Origin: Bradyrhizobium sp.
GTDB lineage: Bacteria; Pseudomonadota; Alphaproteobacteria; Rhizobiales; Xanthobacteraceae
DNA length: 56,136 nucleotides
Assembly (NCBI RefSeq): GCF_027451485.1
Contig: NZ_DAIDJE010000104.1
Coordinates: forward strand, 1 to 56,136
Direction: 5' to 3'
The notes beneath the pieces are model-generated. The model searched no databases and was not told the DNA's origin. It worked only from the letters and a program-made list of their open reading frames with translations. Of this stretch, positions 9,196 to 17,504 are shown piece by piece. Both the position numbers and the translations under genes were made by a program. Position 1 is the stretch's first letter; every line of letters starts with the position of its first letter.

Positions 9196-9212
9196 TTAGC
9201 CGAAATTTAACC
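9196..9212. promoter_or_regulatory. Possible CtrA binding site
   Basis: TTAG-N7-TTAACC matches the alphaproteobacterial CtrA consensus TTAA-N7-TTAAC with one mismatch in the first half. It lies between the divergent unknown gene and the PilZ gene. Confidence 0.35.
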
Positions 9213-9416
9213 CTGACAGCCGGGCGCATGTCCTGCCGTGAACTTCACCATTGCAGGGTTCTCCACCCGTATTTGCCCGGGCGACAAAATTAACGGGGCA
9301 TTCGGCCTCAGCCCTCTAACGGTTGCAAAAGCGGAACCCGTTACTTCGGTCTCGACTCCCGGCGCTTGGGCCTTCGCTCTCAATCGCGCCTTCTGCACCG
9401 ATATCCGGCTGAAACG

Positions 9417-9722
9417 ATGTCTGAAGAAAAGAAAGTCCTGGATCGCGTCACGTTCGGCCGCGGCTTTGACGTTTGCATCATGGGGATCGACGGAACCTGG
9501 CGCCGCAGTTGCCTGCTCCAGGCCATCTCGGATAACGACGCCGTGCTGACCGTGGAGGGCTCCATCCAGGGCCTCAATCTCAAGGAGTTCTTTCTGTTGC
9601 TGTCGTCGACGGGTCTCGCCTATCGCCGCTGCGAACTCGTTCGGGTCAACGGAACCGAGATGGATATCCAGTTCCTCAAGACCAAGGGCCGGAAGAAGAA
9701 GTCCAACAGCCATTCGAATTAG
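9417..9722 (+). CDS. Small PilZ-like domain protein
   Basis: A 101-residue single-domain cytoplasmic protein. It follows the pattern of small rhizobial PilZ proteins: RGFDVCIMGIDGTWRR, a beta-strand block (CLLQAISDNDAVLTVEGS), then LKEFFLLLSSTGLAYRRCEL and a short C-terminal strand (MDIQFLK) with a lysine-rich tail. The canonical c-di-GMP ligands (RxxxR and D/NxSxxG) are not clearly present, so it may be a non-binding PilZ fold acting through protein contacts. The ATG giving MSEEKKVLDR is chosen because it begins the domain; an in-frame ATG at 9366 would add 17 residues unlike the family. Confidence 0.75.
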   Translation: MSEEKKVLDRVTFGRGFDVCIMGIDGTWRRSCLLQAISDNDAVLTVEGSIQGLNLKEFFLLLSSTGLAYRRCELVRVNGTEMDIQFLKTKGRKKKSNSHSN

Positions 9723-9855
9723 CGCGCTGGCACCGCAGCCAGTGTCGATTGCGACCGCAGGAACAAGAGCCCGCGATCAGGCAACTGCGTTGCCGAAAAC
9801 CTTTGGTGTTCGCGTTAGCCCAAACCAGGTTGCTACTTGTGCGTTAAGCATTCGT

Positions 9856-9871
9856 CCCGTAGAAATACGGG
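9856..9871. promoter_or_regulatory. Hairpin/palindrome upstream of the FixJ-like gene
   Basis: CCCGTA-GAAA-TACGGG, a perfect 6-bp inverted repeat around a GAAA loop, 66 bases before the response regulator start. It could be an operator (autoregulation is common for this family) or an RNA tetraloop hairpin in the leader. Confidence 0.45.
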
Positions 9872-9936
9872 GAAAGCGATTTACGGACTGCTTTGCAGAT
9901 CGGCGTCGTTTTTTGCAGTTCAAGGGACGATGTCAC

Positions 9937-10572
9937 ATGAACGAAAAGCCCGCCTCCCGCGGTGAGATATTCGTCGTCGATGATGATCCTGCCGTCCGCG
10001 AAACCCTGTCGATCGTCCTTTCCGCCGGAGGCTACCAAGTCATCTGCTTTGCAGATGGCGCTGCGCTGCTGTCGGTCGCACGAAACCGCACCCCCGCCGC
10101 CATTCTGCTCGATGTGCATATTCCCGGCAGGTCCGGGCTCGATATCCTGAAGGAACTGCACGGCGAGGACTACCCGGCGCCGATCTTCATCATCTCGGGG
10201 CAGGGCGACATCGCGATGGCGGTGAGCGCGATCAAGAACGGTGCGCTGGATTTCATCGAGAAGCCGTTCCGCGGCAGCGAAATCGTGATGCGGCTGAACG
10301 AGGCGATCGAGGCCTATGCGCGCCGTCAGGCCGATCGCTCCGCCTCCGATATCGGATCGCTGCATTTCCCCGGCCGCGAGCCGCTGACCAGGCGCGAGCG
10401 GGAGGTGCTGGAGCAATTCACCTCCGGCGCCTCCAACAAGGAGGCCGGGCGGCATTTGGGAATTAGCCCCCGAACGATCGAAGACCACCGCGCGAACATC
10501 ATGAAAAAGCTGGGCGCCCGCAATGCCGCAGACCTTGTCCGGATCGTGATGACCGCCTCGCGCGCTCCCTGA
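9937..10572 (+). CDS. FixJ-family response regulator (REC + LuxR HTH)
   Basis: A 211-residue two-component transcription factor. The receiver domain (residues 10-125) has the acidic pocket VVDDD at 14-17, the phospho-acceptor Asp59 in ILLDVHIPG, and the conserved IISGQGDIAMAV and FIEKPF segments. The LuxR-type helix-turn-helix spans about residues 145-205 (LTRREREVLEQ, SNKEAGRHLGISPRTIEDHR). The length and the GQGDI and KPF motifs place it with FixJ/TodT-like regulators. No cognate histidine kinase is adjacent, so it is an orphan here. The ATG at 9937 has AAGGGAC upstream; the frame is open further upstream but not protein-like. It precedes the dehydratase gene on the same strand, which is a candidate target. 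Confidence 0.93.
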   Translation: MNEKPASRGEIFVVDDDPAVRETLSIVLSAGGYQVICFADGAALLSVARNRTPAAILLDVHIPGRSGLDILKELHGEDYPAPIFIISGQGDIAMAVSAIKNGALDFIEKPFRGSEIVMRLNEAIEAYARRQADRSASDIGSLHFPGREPLTRREREVLEQFTSGASNKEAGRHLGISPRTIEDHRANIMKKLGARNAADLVRIVMTASRAP

Positions 10573-10679
10573 CCCGTCGGCGCCGAGGTCTCCTGCAAAA
10601 ATACCGGTCCGCTCGCGGCGGCTCTTGCTCGTCATGGATCGCCTGTGACATGACACAATCGAGGGTCACGAGGTGTCAC

Positions 10680-12419
10680 ATGGCTGAAAACAGGAAAAAT
10701 CCCGATACGCTGCGCAGCGCGCGCTGGTTTGCGCCTGACGATTTGCGTTCTTTTGGCCACCGCTCGCGCGCCATGCAGATGGGCTATGCGCCCGAGGAAT
10801 GGAATGGCCGCCCGGTCATCGCGATCCTCAACACCTGGTCCGACGCCCAGCCCTGTCACATGCATTTCAAGAGCCGCGTCGACGACGTCAAGCGCGGCGT
10901 CCTGATGGCCGGCGGCTTTCCGATGGAACTGCCCGCCTTGTCGCTGTCGGAATCCTTCCTGAAGCCGACTACCATGCTCTATCGCAATCTCCTGGCGATG
11001 GATGCCGAGGAATTGCTGCGCGGTCATCCGGTCGATGGCGTGGTGCTGATGGGGGGCTGCGACAAGACCACGCCGGCGCTCCTGCTCGGCGCGACCAGCA
11101 TGAACATCCCGGCGATCTATCTGCCGGCCGGGCCGATGCTGCGCGGCAACTGGAAAGGCAAGACGCTGGGTTCGGGATCGGATGCCTGGAAATACTGGGA
11201 TGAGCGGCGCGCCGGAAAGATTTCCGAGAAGGACTGGGTCGATGTCGAGGCGGGCATCGCCCGCAGTTACGGCACCTGCATGACCATGGGCACCGCCTCC
11301 ACCATGACGGCGATTGCCGAGTCGATCGGCATGACGCTGCCCGGCGCCTCGTCGATACCGGCGGCCGATGCCGGGCACATCCGCATGGCGTCGGAATGCG
11401 GACGGCGGATCGTCGAGATGGTCTGGGAAGACCTGACCCCGCGGAAGATCCAGACGCGAAGTGCATTCGAGAACGCGATCACTGTGGCGATGGCGATGGG
11501 CTGCTCCACCAACGCGATCATCCATCTTATCGCGCAGGCACGCCGCGCCGGACAGGATATCGGTCTCGATGATTTCGAGACGGCAAGCCGCAAGGTGCCC
11601 GTCATCGCCAATGTGCGGCCCTCCGGTGACAAGTACCTGATGGAAGATTTTTATTACGCCGGCGGGTTGCCCGGCCTGATGAGTCGGATCAAGCCGCACC
11701 TGCATCTCGATGCACTCACCGTCACCGGCAGGACACTGGGTGAGAACATCGCGCGCGCCGAAGTGTATAATGACGACGTCATCCGCACGGTCGACGATCC
11801 GATCTACGCCGAAGGCGCACTCGCCGTGTTGAGGGGCAATCTCGCCCCCGACGGCTGCGTCATCAAGCCGTCGGCCTGCGATCCGCGCTTTCTCAAGCAT
11901 ACCGGCACGGCTCTCGTGTTCGACGACTATCCGTCGATGAAGAAGGCGGTCGACGATCCCGATCTCGATGTCACGGCGGACCATGTGCTGATCCTCCGCA
12001 ATGCCGGCCCGCAGGGCGGCCCTGGCATGCCGGAGTGGGGCATGCTGCCGATCCCGACCAAGCTCGTGAAACAGGGGGTGCGCGACATGGTGCGGCTGTC
12101 GGATGCGCGCATGAGCGGCACCAGCTACGGCGCCTGCATCCTGCACGTCTCGCCGGAGTCTTATATCGGTGGACCGCTGGCGCTGGTGAAGTCGGGCGAC
12201 AAGATCACGCTCGACGTCGCCGCGCGCACCATCAATCTTGATGTGTCGGAAGCGGAGTTGAACAGGCGCCGCGCCGCCTGGAAGCAGCCGGAGACGCGCT
12301 TCGAGCGCGGCTATGGCTGGATGTTCACGAAACACATCAGGCAGGCCAACGAAGGCTGCGATTTCGATTTCCTTGAAACCACGTTCGGAAAGCCGGTCGG
12401 CGAGCCCTCGATCTTCTAG
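10680..12419 (+). CDS. IlvD/Edd-family sugar-acid dehydratase, L-arabinonate dehydratase-like
   Basis: A 579-residue iron-sulfur dehydratase. Three cysteines expected to bind the [2Fe-2S] cluster are at 59 (SDAQPCHMH), 127 (MGGCDKTTPA) and 200 (GTCMTMGTASTM). Both these positions and the total length agree with what I recall of the rhizobial L-arabinonate dehydratase, so a sugar-acid substrate is more likely than the dihydroxy-acids of valine synthesis. The C-terminal domain contains the SDARMSGTSYG active-site loop. The start at MAENRKNP has GAGG six bases upstream; an ATG 30 bases earlier is open. An RraA-type protein follows after 67 bases, suggesting joint use in sugar-acid breakdown. Exact substrate is inferred. 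Confidence 0.88.
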   Translation: MAENRKNPDTLRSARWFAPDDLRSFGHRSRAMQMGYAPEEWNGRPVIAILNTWSDAQPCHMHFKSRVDDVKRGVLMAGGFPMELPALSLSESFLKPTTMLYRNLLAMDAEELLRGHPVDGVVLMGGCDKTTPALLLGATSMNIPAIYLPAGPMLRGNWKGKTLGSGSDAWKYWDERRAGKISEKDWVDVEAGIARSYGTCMTMGTASTMTAIAESIGMTLPGASSIPAADAGHIRMASECGRRIVEMVWEDLTPRKIQTRSAFENAITVAMAMGCSTNAIIHLIAQARRAGQDIGLDDFETASRKVPVIANVRPSGDKYLMEDFYYAGGLPGLMSRIKPHLHLDALTVTGRTLGENIARAEVYNDDVIRTVDDPIYAEGALAVLRGNLAPDGCVIKPSACDPRFLKHTGTALVFDDYPSMKKAVDDPDLDVTADHVLILRNAGPQGGPGMPEWGMLPIPTKLVKQGVRDMVRLSDARMSGTSYGACILHVSPESYIGGPLALVKSGDKITLDVAARTINLDVSEAELNRRRAAWKQPETRFERGYGWMFTKHIRQANEGCDFDFLETTFGKPVGEPSIF

Positions 12420-12427
12420 CTGAAGCT

Positions 12428-12467
12428 GTCATTCCAGGCCTGCGCCTTCGGCACATCCCGGAATGAC
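12428..12467. repeat. Short REP-like palindrome
   Basis: GTCATTCC (12428-12435) and GGAATGAC (12460-12467) are perfect inverted arms between the dehydratase and RraA genes. It resembles the intergenic GTCATTCC palindromes common in Bradyrhizobium; a related element lies at 42809-42910. Confidence 0.55.
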
Positions 12468-12486
12468 GACGGACAGGGATGAACCA

Positions 12487-13206
12487 ATGTCAAAGCTCTC
12501 CGAACCTACCCGCAACAAGCTGAAGACTGTTTCCACCGCGACGGTGGCGACCGCGCTGTTCAAGCGCGGTTTTCGCATCCAGATGATTCAGGATGTGCAT
12601 CCCTTGAGCGCTGAACAGCCGGTGCTGGTCGGGGAGGCCTTCACGCTGCGCTACATGCCGGCGCGCGAGGACCTCAACAAGATCGAGGTGTTTCGCGATC
12701 GCAGCCATCCGCAACGCAAGGCGGTCGAGGACTGTCCAGCGGGCTGCGTGCTGGTGATGGACAGCCGCAAGGATGCGCGCGCGGCCTCGGCCGGCGCCAT
12801 TCTGGTGACGCGGCTGATGAAGCGCGGCGTCGCCGGCGTGGTCACCGACGGCGGCTTCCGCGATTCCGCCGAAATCGCCAAGCTCGGTTTCCCGGCCTAC
12901 CATCACCGCCCGAGCGCGCCGACCAATCTGACGCTGCATCAGGCAATCGAGATCAACGTGCCGATCGGTTGCGGCGACGCGCCGGTGTTTCCGGGCGACA
13001 TCATTCTCGGCGACAGCGACGGTGTCATCGTGATTCCCGCGCATCTTGCCGACGAAATCGCCAACGAGGCGGTCGAGATGACCGCGTTCGAGGATTTCGT
13101 CACCGAGCAGGTGCAGAAGGGCAGAACCATCTTCGGGCTCTATCCCGCAACCGATGAGCAGACGCTGGTCGATTTCGCCACGTGGCGAAAGGAGAAGGGA
13201 CGGTAG
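12487..13206 (+). CDS. RraA / HMG-CHA aldolase-family protein
   Basis: A 239-residue protein of the RraA fold. Members are either regulators of RNase E or class II pyruvate aldolases acting on 4-hydroxy-4-methyl-2-oxoglutarate and related keto-acids. The metal/substrate motif GVVTDGGFRD (Arg125, Asp126) seen in the aldolases is intact, followed by AEIAKLGFPAYH and the GDIILGDSDGVIVIP core. Because it directly follows a sugar-acid dehydratase, a metabolic role is more likely than RNase control. The start giving MSKLSEPTRN is preferred over an ATG 24 bases upstream. It converges on the oligopeptidase gene. Confidence 0.86.
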   Translation: MSKLSEPTRNKLKTVSTATVATALFKRGFRIQMIQDVHPLSAEQPVLVGEAFTLRYMPAREDLNKIEVFRDRSHPQRKAVEDCPAGCVLVMDSRKDARAASAGAILVTRLMKRGVAGVVTDGGFRDSAEIAKLGFPAYHHRPSAPTNLTLHQAIEINVPIGCGDAPVFPGDIILGDSDGVIVIPAHLADEIANEAVEMTAFEDFVTEQVQKGRTIFGLYPATDEQTLVDFATWRKEKGR

Positions 13207-13239
13207 CTTTCTTCACCACGCCCGGCTTACGGAGGGAGG

Positions 13240-13266
13240 CCGCATCGTATCAATGATGCGATGCGG
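13240..13266. terminator. Hairpin between convergent genes (possible bidirectional terminator)
   Basis: Perfect 8-bp stem CCGCATCG / CGATGCGG with an 11-base loop, in the gap between the converging rraA-like and oligopeptidase genes. There is no T-tract on either side, so intrinsic termination is only possible, not clear. Confidence 0.4.
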
Positions 13267-13391
13267 GTGAGGAGGAGGCTTCACCGCCCTCGTTTGCTTC
13301 GGTAGTAGCCTGCTGAATCAAGCTCCTCATCCCAATCCTGCCCCCGCAAGCGGGAAGAGTGAAGCGGCGCAAGCGGCCCAGCACCAAAACC

Positions 13392-15497
13392 CTACGCCTC
13401 CTCCTTCTCGGCCAGTCCCACCGCCCACAGCGCGAACGCATAGCCGATCGCGACCTCGTCGAGCCGATTGAAGCGCCCCGAGGCGCCGCCATGGCCTGCG
13501 CCCATGTTGGTGCGCAGGAAGACAGGACCGCCGCCGGTCATGGTCGCGCGCAACTTTGCGACCCATTTTGCCGGCTCCCAGTAGGTGACGCGGGGATCGG
13601 TGAGGCCACCCATTGCCAGGATGGCGGGGTATTCCTTCGCCGCGACATTGTCGTAAGGCGAATAGGAGAGGATGGTCTTGAAATCGGCTTCGCTCTCGGC
13701 CGGGTTACCCCATTCCGGCCATTCCGGCGGCGTTAGCGGCAGCGAGAGGTCCAGCATGGTGTTGAGCACATCGACAAAGGGCACTTCGGCGATGATGCCC
13801 GCGAACAGCTCGCCGGCGCGATTGGCCACGGCGCCCATCAGCATGCCGCCGGCCGAGCCGCCATGCGCAACGATGCGTTTGGCGGACGTATATCGCTCCG
13901 CGATCAGCGCGCGGGCGCAGGCGATAAAGTCGTCAAAACTGTTGGTCTTCTTGGCGCGCTTGCCGTCCAGATACCAGCCCCAGCCCTTGTCGGCACCGCC
14001 CCGGATATGGGCAATGGCATAGACAAAGCCGCGGTCGACCAGCGATAGCCGGTTGGCGGAAAACGACGCCGGCATCGCCATGCCGTACGAACCATAACCG
14101 TAGAGCAGCAGCGGTGCCGTGCCGTCACGCTTCAGGTCGCGGCGGTGCAGGATCGACACCGGCACTTCGGCGCCGTCGTAAGATTTCGCCATGATGCGCG
14201 TGGTGACATAGTCGGCCGGGTTGTGACCGGACGGGATTTCCTGACGCTTCCGCAAGATGCGCGTCCGCTTCGCCATATCGTAGTCGTAGACTTCCGACGG
14301 CGTTGTCATCGACGAATAGGAGAATCGCAGGTTCGTCGTCTCGAACTCGTAACCTCCCATGGTGTCGAGCGAGTAGGCGGCTTCATCAAAGGCGATAGCG
14401 TGCTCCTCGCCGCCTTCGAGATCGCGGATGACGATCGCGGGCAGCGCATTGGCGCGCTCCAGTCGTACCATGTGGCCCGAATAAAGCTCCACATCGAGAA
14501 CAAAGATGCCTTCGCGATAGGGGATCAGGTCGCGCCAGCTAGTCCGCTCCGGCGCGTGTAACGGCGCAGTGACGATCTTGAAATCAATGGCGCCGTCGGC
14601 GTTGGTGAGAATGAACAGCTGATCGCCGCGATCGTTGACCGAATACTGCACGCCTTCCTCACGCACGGCCACCAGCCGCGGCGTTGCATTCGGGTCGGCG
14701 AGGTCGATCAGGCGCTGTTCGGAAGTTTCGTGGTCACCGCCCGCGATCACGCAATAGCGGCCGGTCGAGCTTTCGTGGATATGCGTGAACCAGCCGGCGT
14801 CCGCTTCCTCGTAGACCAGGACATCGTCGGATTGCCTGGTGCCGAGGCGATGACGCCAGACCTGGAGCGGCCGGTGGTTGTCATCGAGCTTCACATAAAA
14901 GAACGCGCTTGCATCGCTACTCCACACCACGGCGCCGTCGGTCTCATCGACGACATCGTCGAGGTCCTTCCGGGTTGCCCACTCGCGGACCCGGATCGAG
15001 AAATATTCGGAGCCCTTGGTGTCCGCGCTCCAGGCCTGAAACCGGTGATCGGGCGAATGCCGCGAGCCGCCGAATTTGAAGTATTCATGTTCCGCGGCGA
15101 GTTGGTCGCCGTCCAGAATAATGTCGGCCTCGCCGCCTTCGCGCGGAGTGCGTCCGAACAGCTGATGCTGTCCGCCCTCACGGAACTTGCTCAGGTAAGC
15201 ATAGAGCCCGTCAGGGGAGGGGACGCTGGAATCGTCCTCCTTGATGCGGGCGCGCATTTCCTTGACCAGCCGCTTCTGCAGCGCGGCTGTACGGCCCAGA
15301 ACGCTCTCGGTATAGGCGTTCTCGGCCTCGAGATAGTTGCGGATATCGGCTTTGAGAACGGACGGGTCGCGCAGCACCTCCTGCCAGTTCTCATCCTTGA
15401 GCCACGCATAATCGTCGGCGATCGTGATGCCGTGGGTCGTGAAGGAATGCGGGCGGCGCTGCGCGATCGGCGGCGTCAACGGGCTCTTCTGGTCCAT
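13392..15497 (-). CDS. ptrB: Oligopeptidase B (S9A serine peptidase)
   Basis: A 701-residue cytoplasmic serine oligopeptidase cleaving short peptides after Arg or Lys. The N-terminal beta-propeller region (about residues 1-420) starts with the family pattern RPHSFTTHGITIADDYAWLKDENWQ. The C-terminal alpha/beta hydrolase domain has the catalytic triad: Ser548 in HGGSAGG, Asp634 in GGLTDPRV and His669 in GAGHGGASG. The stretch IAHIRGGADKGWGWYLDGK is typical of OpB. Length matches the family. It lies 143 bases after the permease gene on the same strand. Confidence 0.95.
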   Translation of the reverse strand: MDQKSPLTPPIAQRRPHSFTTHGITIADDYAWLKDENWQEVLRDPSVLKADIRNYLEAENAYTESVLGRTAALQKRLVKEMRARIKEDDSSVPSPDGLYAYLSKFREGGQHQLFGRTPREGGEADIILDGDQLAAEHEYFKFGGSRHSPDHRFQAWSADTKGSEYFSIRVREWATRKDLDDVVDETDGAVVWSSDASAFFYVKLDDNHRPLQVWRHRLGTRQSDDVLVYEEADAGWFTHIHESSTGRYCVIAGGDHETSEQRLIDLADPNATPRLVAVREEGVQYSVNDRGDQLFILTNADGAIDFKIVTAPLHAPERTSWRDLIPYREGIFVLDVELYSGHMVRLERANALPAIVIRDLEGGEEHAIAFDEAAYSLDTMGGYEFETTNLRFSYSSMTTPSEVYDYDMAKRTRILRKRQEIPSGHNPADYVTTRIMAKSYDGAEVPVSILHRRDLKRDGTAPLLLYGYGSYGMAMPASFSANRLSLVDRGFVYAIAHIRGGADKGWGWYLDGKRAKKTNSFDDFIACARALIAERYTSAKRIVAHGGSAGGMLMGAVANRAGELFAGIIAEVPFVDVLNTMLDLSLPLTPPEWPEWGNPAESEADFKTILSYSPYDNVAAKEYPAILAMGGLTDPRVTYWEPAKWVAKLRATMTGGGPVFLRTNMGAGHGGASGRFNRLDEVAIGYAFALWAVGLAEKEEA

Positions 15498-15640
15498 CGT
15501 CTGTTCTCACTTCAAAATGCGACCCGGGTGGCTTCTAATATCGGGATGCCGGCTCAGGATTGCCAGAGACCGGGTTTCACCGCCGGATTCCGCCACGCCG
15601 GCCCGGCCTCGATGAGTTCGTCGGGCAGGTCGCAGCTAAA

Positions 15641-17362
15641 TCAATTCCGCAGGCGGGCGCCGGCATTGCCGCCCAGCATCGGAATCCGGTTGACGGCCAG
15701 TACCACCGCAAAGGTGATGAGCAGCATGGCGATGCCGAGCACGGAAATGGCGGCAAGGTCGCCGCTTTCGTTGAGGTCGTAGATCAGGACGCTGATCACC
15801 TTGGTCTGCGAGGTGAAAAGCACGATTGCCGCCGACAGTTCACGCATTACGCCGATGAAGATGAAGCACCATGTGGCAATCACGCCGGTGCGCAAGAGCG
15901 GCGCGGTGATCTGGCGCAACGATTGCAGACGGCTCGCGCCAAGAATGCGGCTTGCTTCCTCAAGCTCGGGATGAACGGTGGCGAACGCGGCCTGCAATTG
16001 CTGATAGGCGGACGGCAGGTTGATGGTCAGAAATGCGATCAGAAGGATCCAGAGCGTGCCGTAAAGCACGAAGGGCGGCCGCGTATAGCTCAGGAACAAG
16101 CCAACGCCGAGCACGATCCCGGGAACAGCGACCGGCGCGGTGGCGAGAAAGCCGAGCACGCGATGGCCTGCGATCACCTTGCGCGTGGTGACATAGGCGA
16201 TGACCAGCGCGAGCAGGGTGCCGAGCGTTGCCGTCGACGTGCCGAGGATCACCGTGTTCTTCAGCGCGAGCTGGGTCGAGGATAGCTCCGTGAACACGAA
16301 CACGATGTTGTGCAGCGTGAAGGTCGATGGCGTGACCAGCGTCGTGGCGTTGGCCGAGAACGCCGCATTGAACAGCGCGAAATACGGCAGGAACACCGGG
16401 TTGAGCAGCATCACAAGACAGAAGGCGATCGCCACCCAGCGCCACTTCTTCAGCTCGACCCGGCGCGGCGCGCCGTACTTTCCGCCGAGCACCGAGAAGC
16501 CCCGCCTCCCGAGCAGGAATTTTTGCCCCTGCAACAAGAGCACGGTCAACACCAGGAGCGGCACCGCGGCCGCGGCGGCGAGTTCGAGCTTGGGTGGATA
16601 CTGGAACAGGCTCCAGATCTTGGTCGTCATGACGTGGAAGCCTGCCGGCAGCGCCAGGATCGCGGGCGAGCCGAACAGTGTCATGGCTTGCAGGAAGGCA
16701 ATCAGCGCGCCGGCGATGATTGACGGCAGTGCCAAGGGGATCGTGATGCGCCGCGCGGTCGTCCAGGTCCGGCCGCCGAGGATCGCGGAGGCGTCCTCTA
16801 GCTCGCCGGGCATGTTGTCGAGCGCGTTGGCGACCAGCACGAACACGAAAGGGAAAGTGTAGCAGGAGATGACGAAGATGATGCCGGCAAGCGTGTAGAT
16901 ATCGAACAGATGTTCGTCCGATTGGGCACCCGTGACAAACCGAAACAGCTGATTGAGCAGTCCGCTGTTCGGCGCGGCCAACAGTTCCCAGGCGATGGCT
17001 CCTAGGAAGGGCGGCGTCACGAAAGAGGCGGTAACCAGCGCGCGGACGATTTGCCGGCCGGGCATGTCGGTGCGCGAGACCAGCCATCCCATGGGAGCCG
17101 CGATCAGGCAGCAGATGATCGCCGAGCTGGTCGCAATGATCGCGGTCGTCAGCAGCGGATCGAGAAAATCCGGATCGGTGAACAAGGTGACGAAGTTCTG
17201 CAACGTCAGGTGATCGGCCTTGTCGGTGACGCTGTAGATCAGGAGCCACGACATCGGCAGCGCGATCAGGATGATCAGGAACGCCGCAAACAGCCACAGC
17301 ACCGGCTTGGTGAAGTCGAACTTGGCTTTCGGAGCCTCGAGGGTTTGCTGAAGGGCTGTCAC
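15641..17362 (-). CDS. ABC transporter permease, fused double domain (iron/phosphonate type)
   Basis: A 573-residue inner-membrane permease made of two tandem BPD-transporter domains of about six helices each, as in FbpB, ThiP or AfuB. Both halves carry an EAA-type coupling loop: ELEDASAILGGRTWTTARRI near residue 190 and ELEEASRILGASRLQSLRQI near residue 475. It is the last gene of a minus-strand importer operon after the ATPase and binding protein, with a 142-base gap before it. An ATG at 17422 is also open, but the GTG at 17362 (VTALQQTLE) with GGCGG upstream fits better. The substrate could be ferric iron or a small organic anion such as a phosphonate; sequence alone does not decide. Confidence 0.9.
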   Translation of the reverse strand: MTALQQTLEAPKAKFDFTKPVLWLFAAFLIILIALPMSWLLIYSVTDKADHLTLQNFVTLFTDPDFLDPLLTTAIIATSSAIICCLIAAPMGWLVSRTDMPGRQIVRALVTASFVTPPFLGAIAWELLAAPNSGLLNQLFRFVTGAQSDEHLFDIYTLAGIIFVISCYTFPFVFVLVANALDNMPGELEDASAILGGRTWTTARRITIPLALPSIIAGALIAFLQAMTLFGSPAILALPAGFHVMTTKIWSLFQYPPKLELAAAAAVPLLVLTVLLLQGQKFLLGRRGFSVLGGKYGAPRRVELKKWRWVAIAFCLVMLLNPVFLPYFALFNAAFSANATTLVTPSTFTLHNIVFVFTELSSTQLALKNTVILGTSTATLGTLLALVIAYVTTRKVIAGHRVLGFLATAPVAVPGIVLGVGLFLSYTRPPFVLYGTLWILLIAFLTINLPSAYQQLQAAFATVHPELEEASRILGASRLQSLRQITAPLLRTGVIATWCFIFIGVMRELSAAIVLFTSQTKVISVLIYDLNESGDLAAISVLGIAMLLITFAVVLAVNRIPMLGGNAGARLRN

Positions 17363-17504
17363 TTCTGTACCGCCGCCTTTGGAGTGCCGTCGTTCCGGAG
17401 CGCGAGCGAGTCCCGAATGCATCTATCGATCCGTTCGGTGTGGGATCGAGACCATGCCTTACGGGGCGTCGCGAAAGGACGGCGCGGTTCAATGGACTTC
17501 ATGC

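Larger units (their letters stand above)
8977..9416. other. Divergent intergenic region before the PilZ gene
   Basis: About 440 bases carrying promoters in both directions. Visible elements are three CGTAA direct repeats exactly 12 bases apart (9050, 9062, 9074), a GCAAAAGTACCGGTTCGC block at 9095 resembling one at 10595, and a CtrA-like site at 9196. Reading frames within it look like chance openings. Confidence 0.55.
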
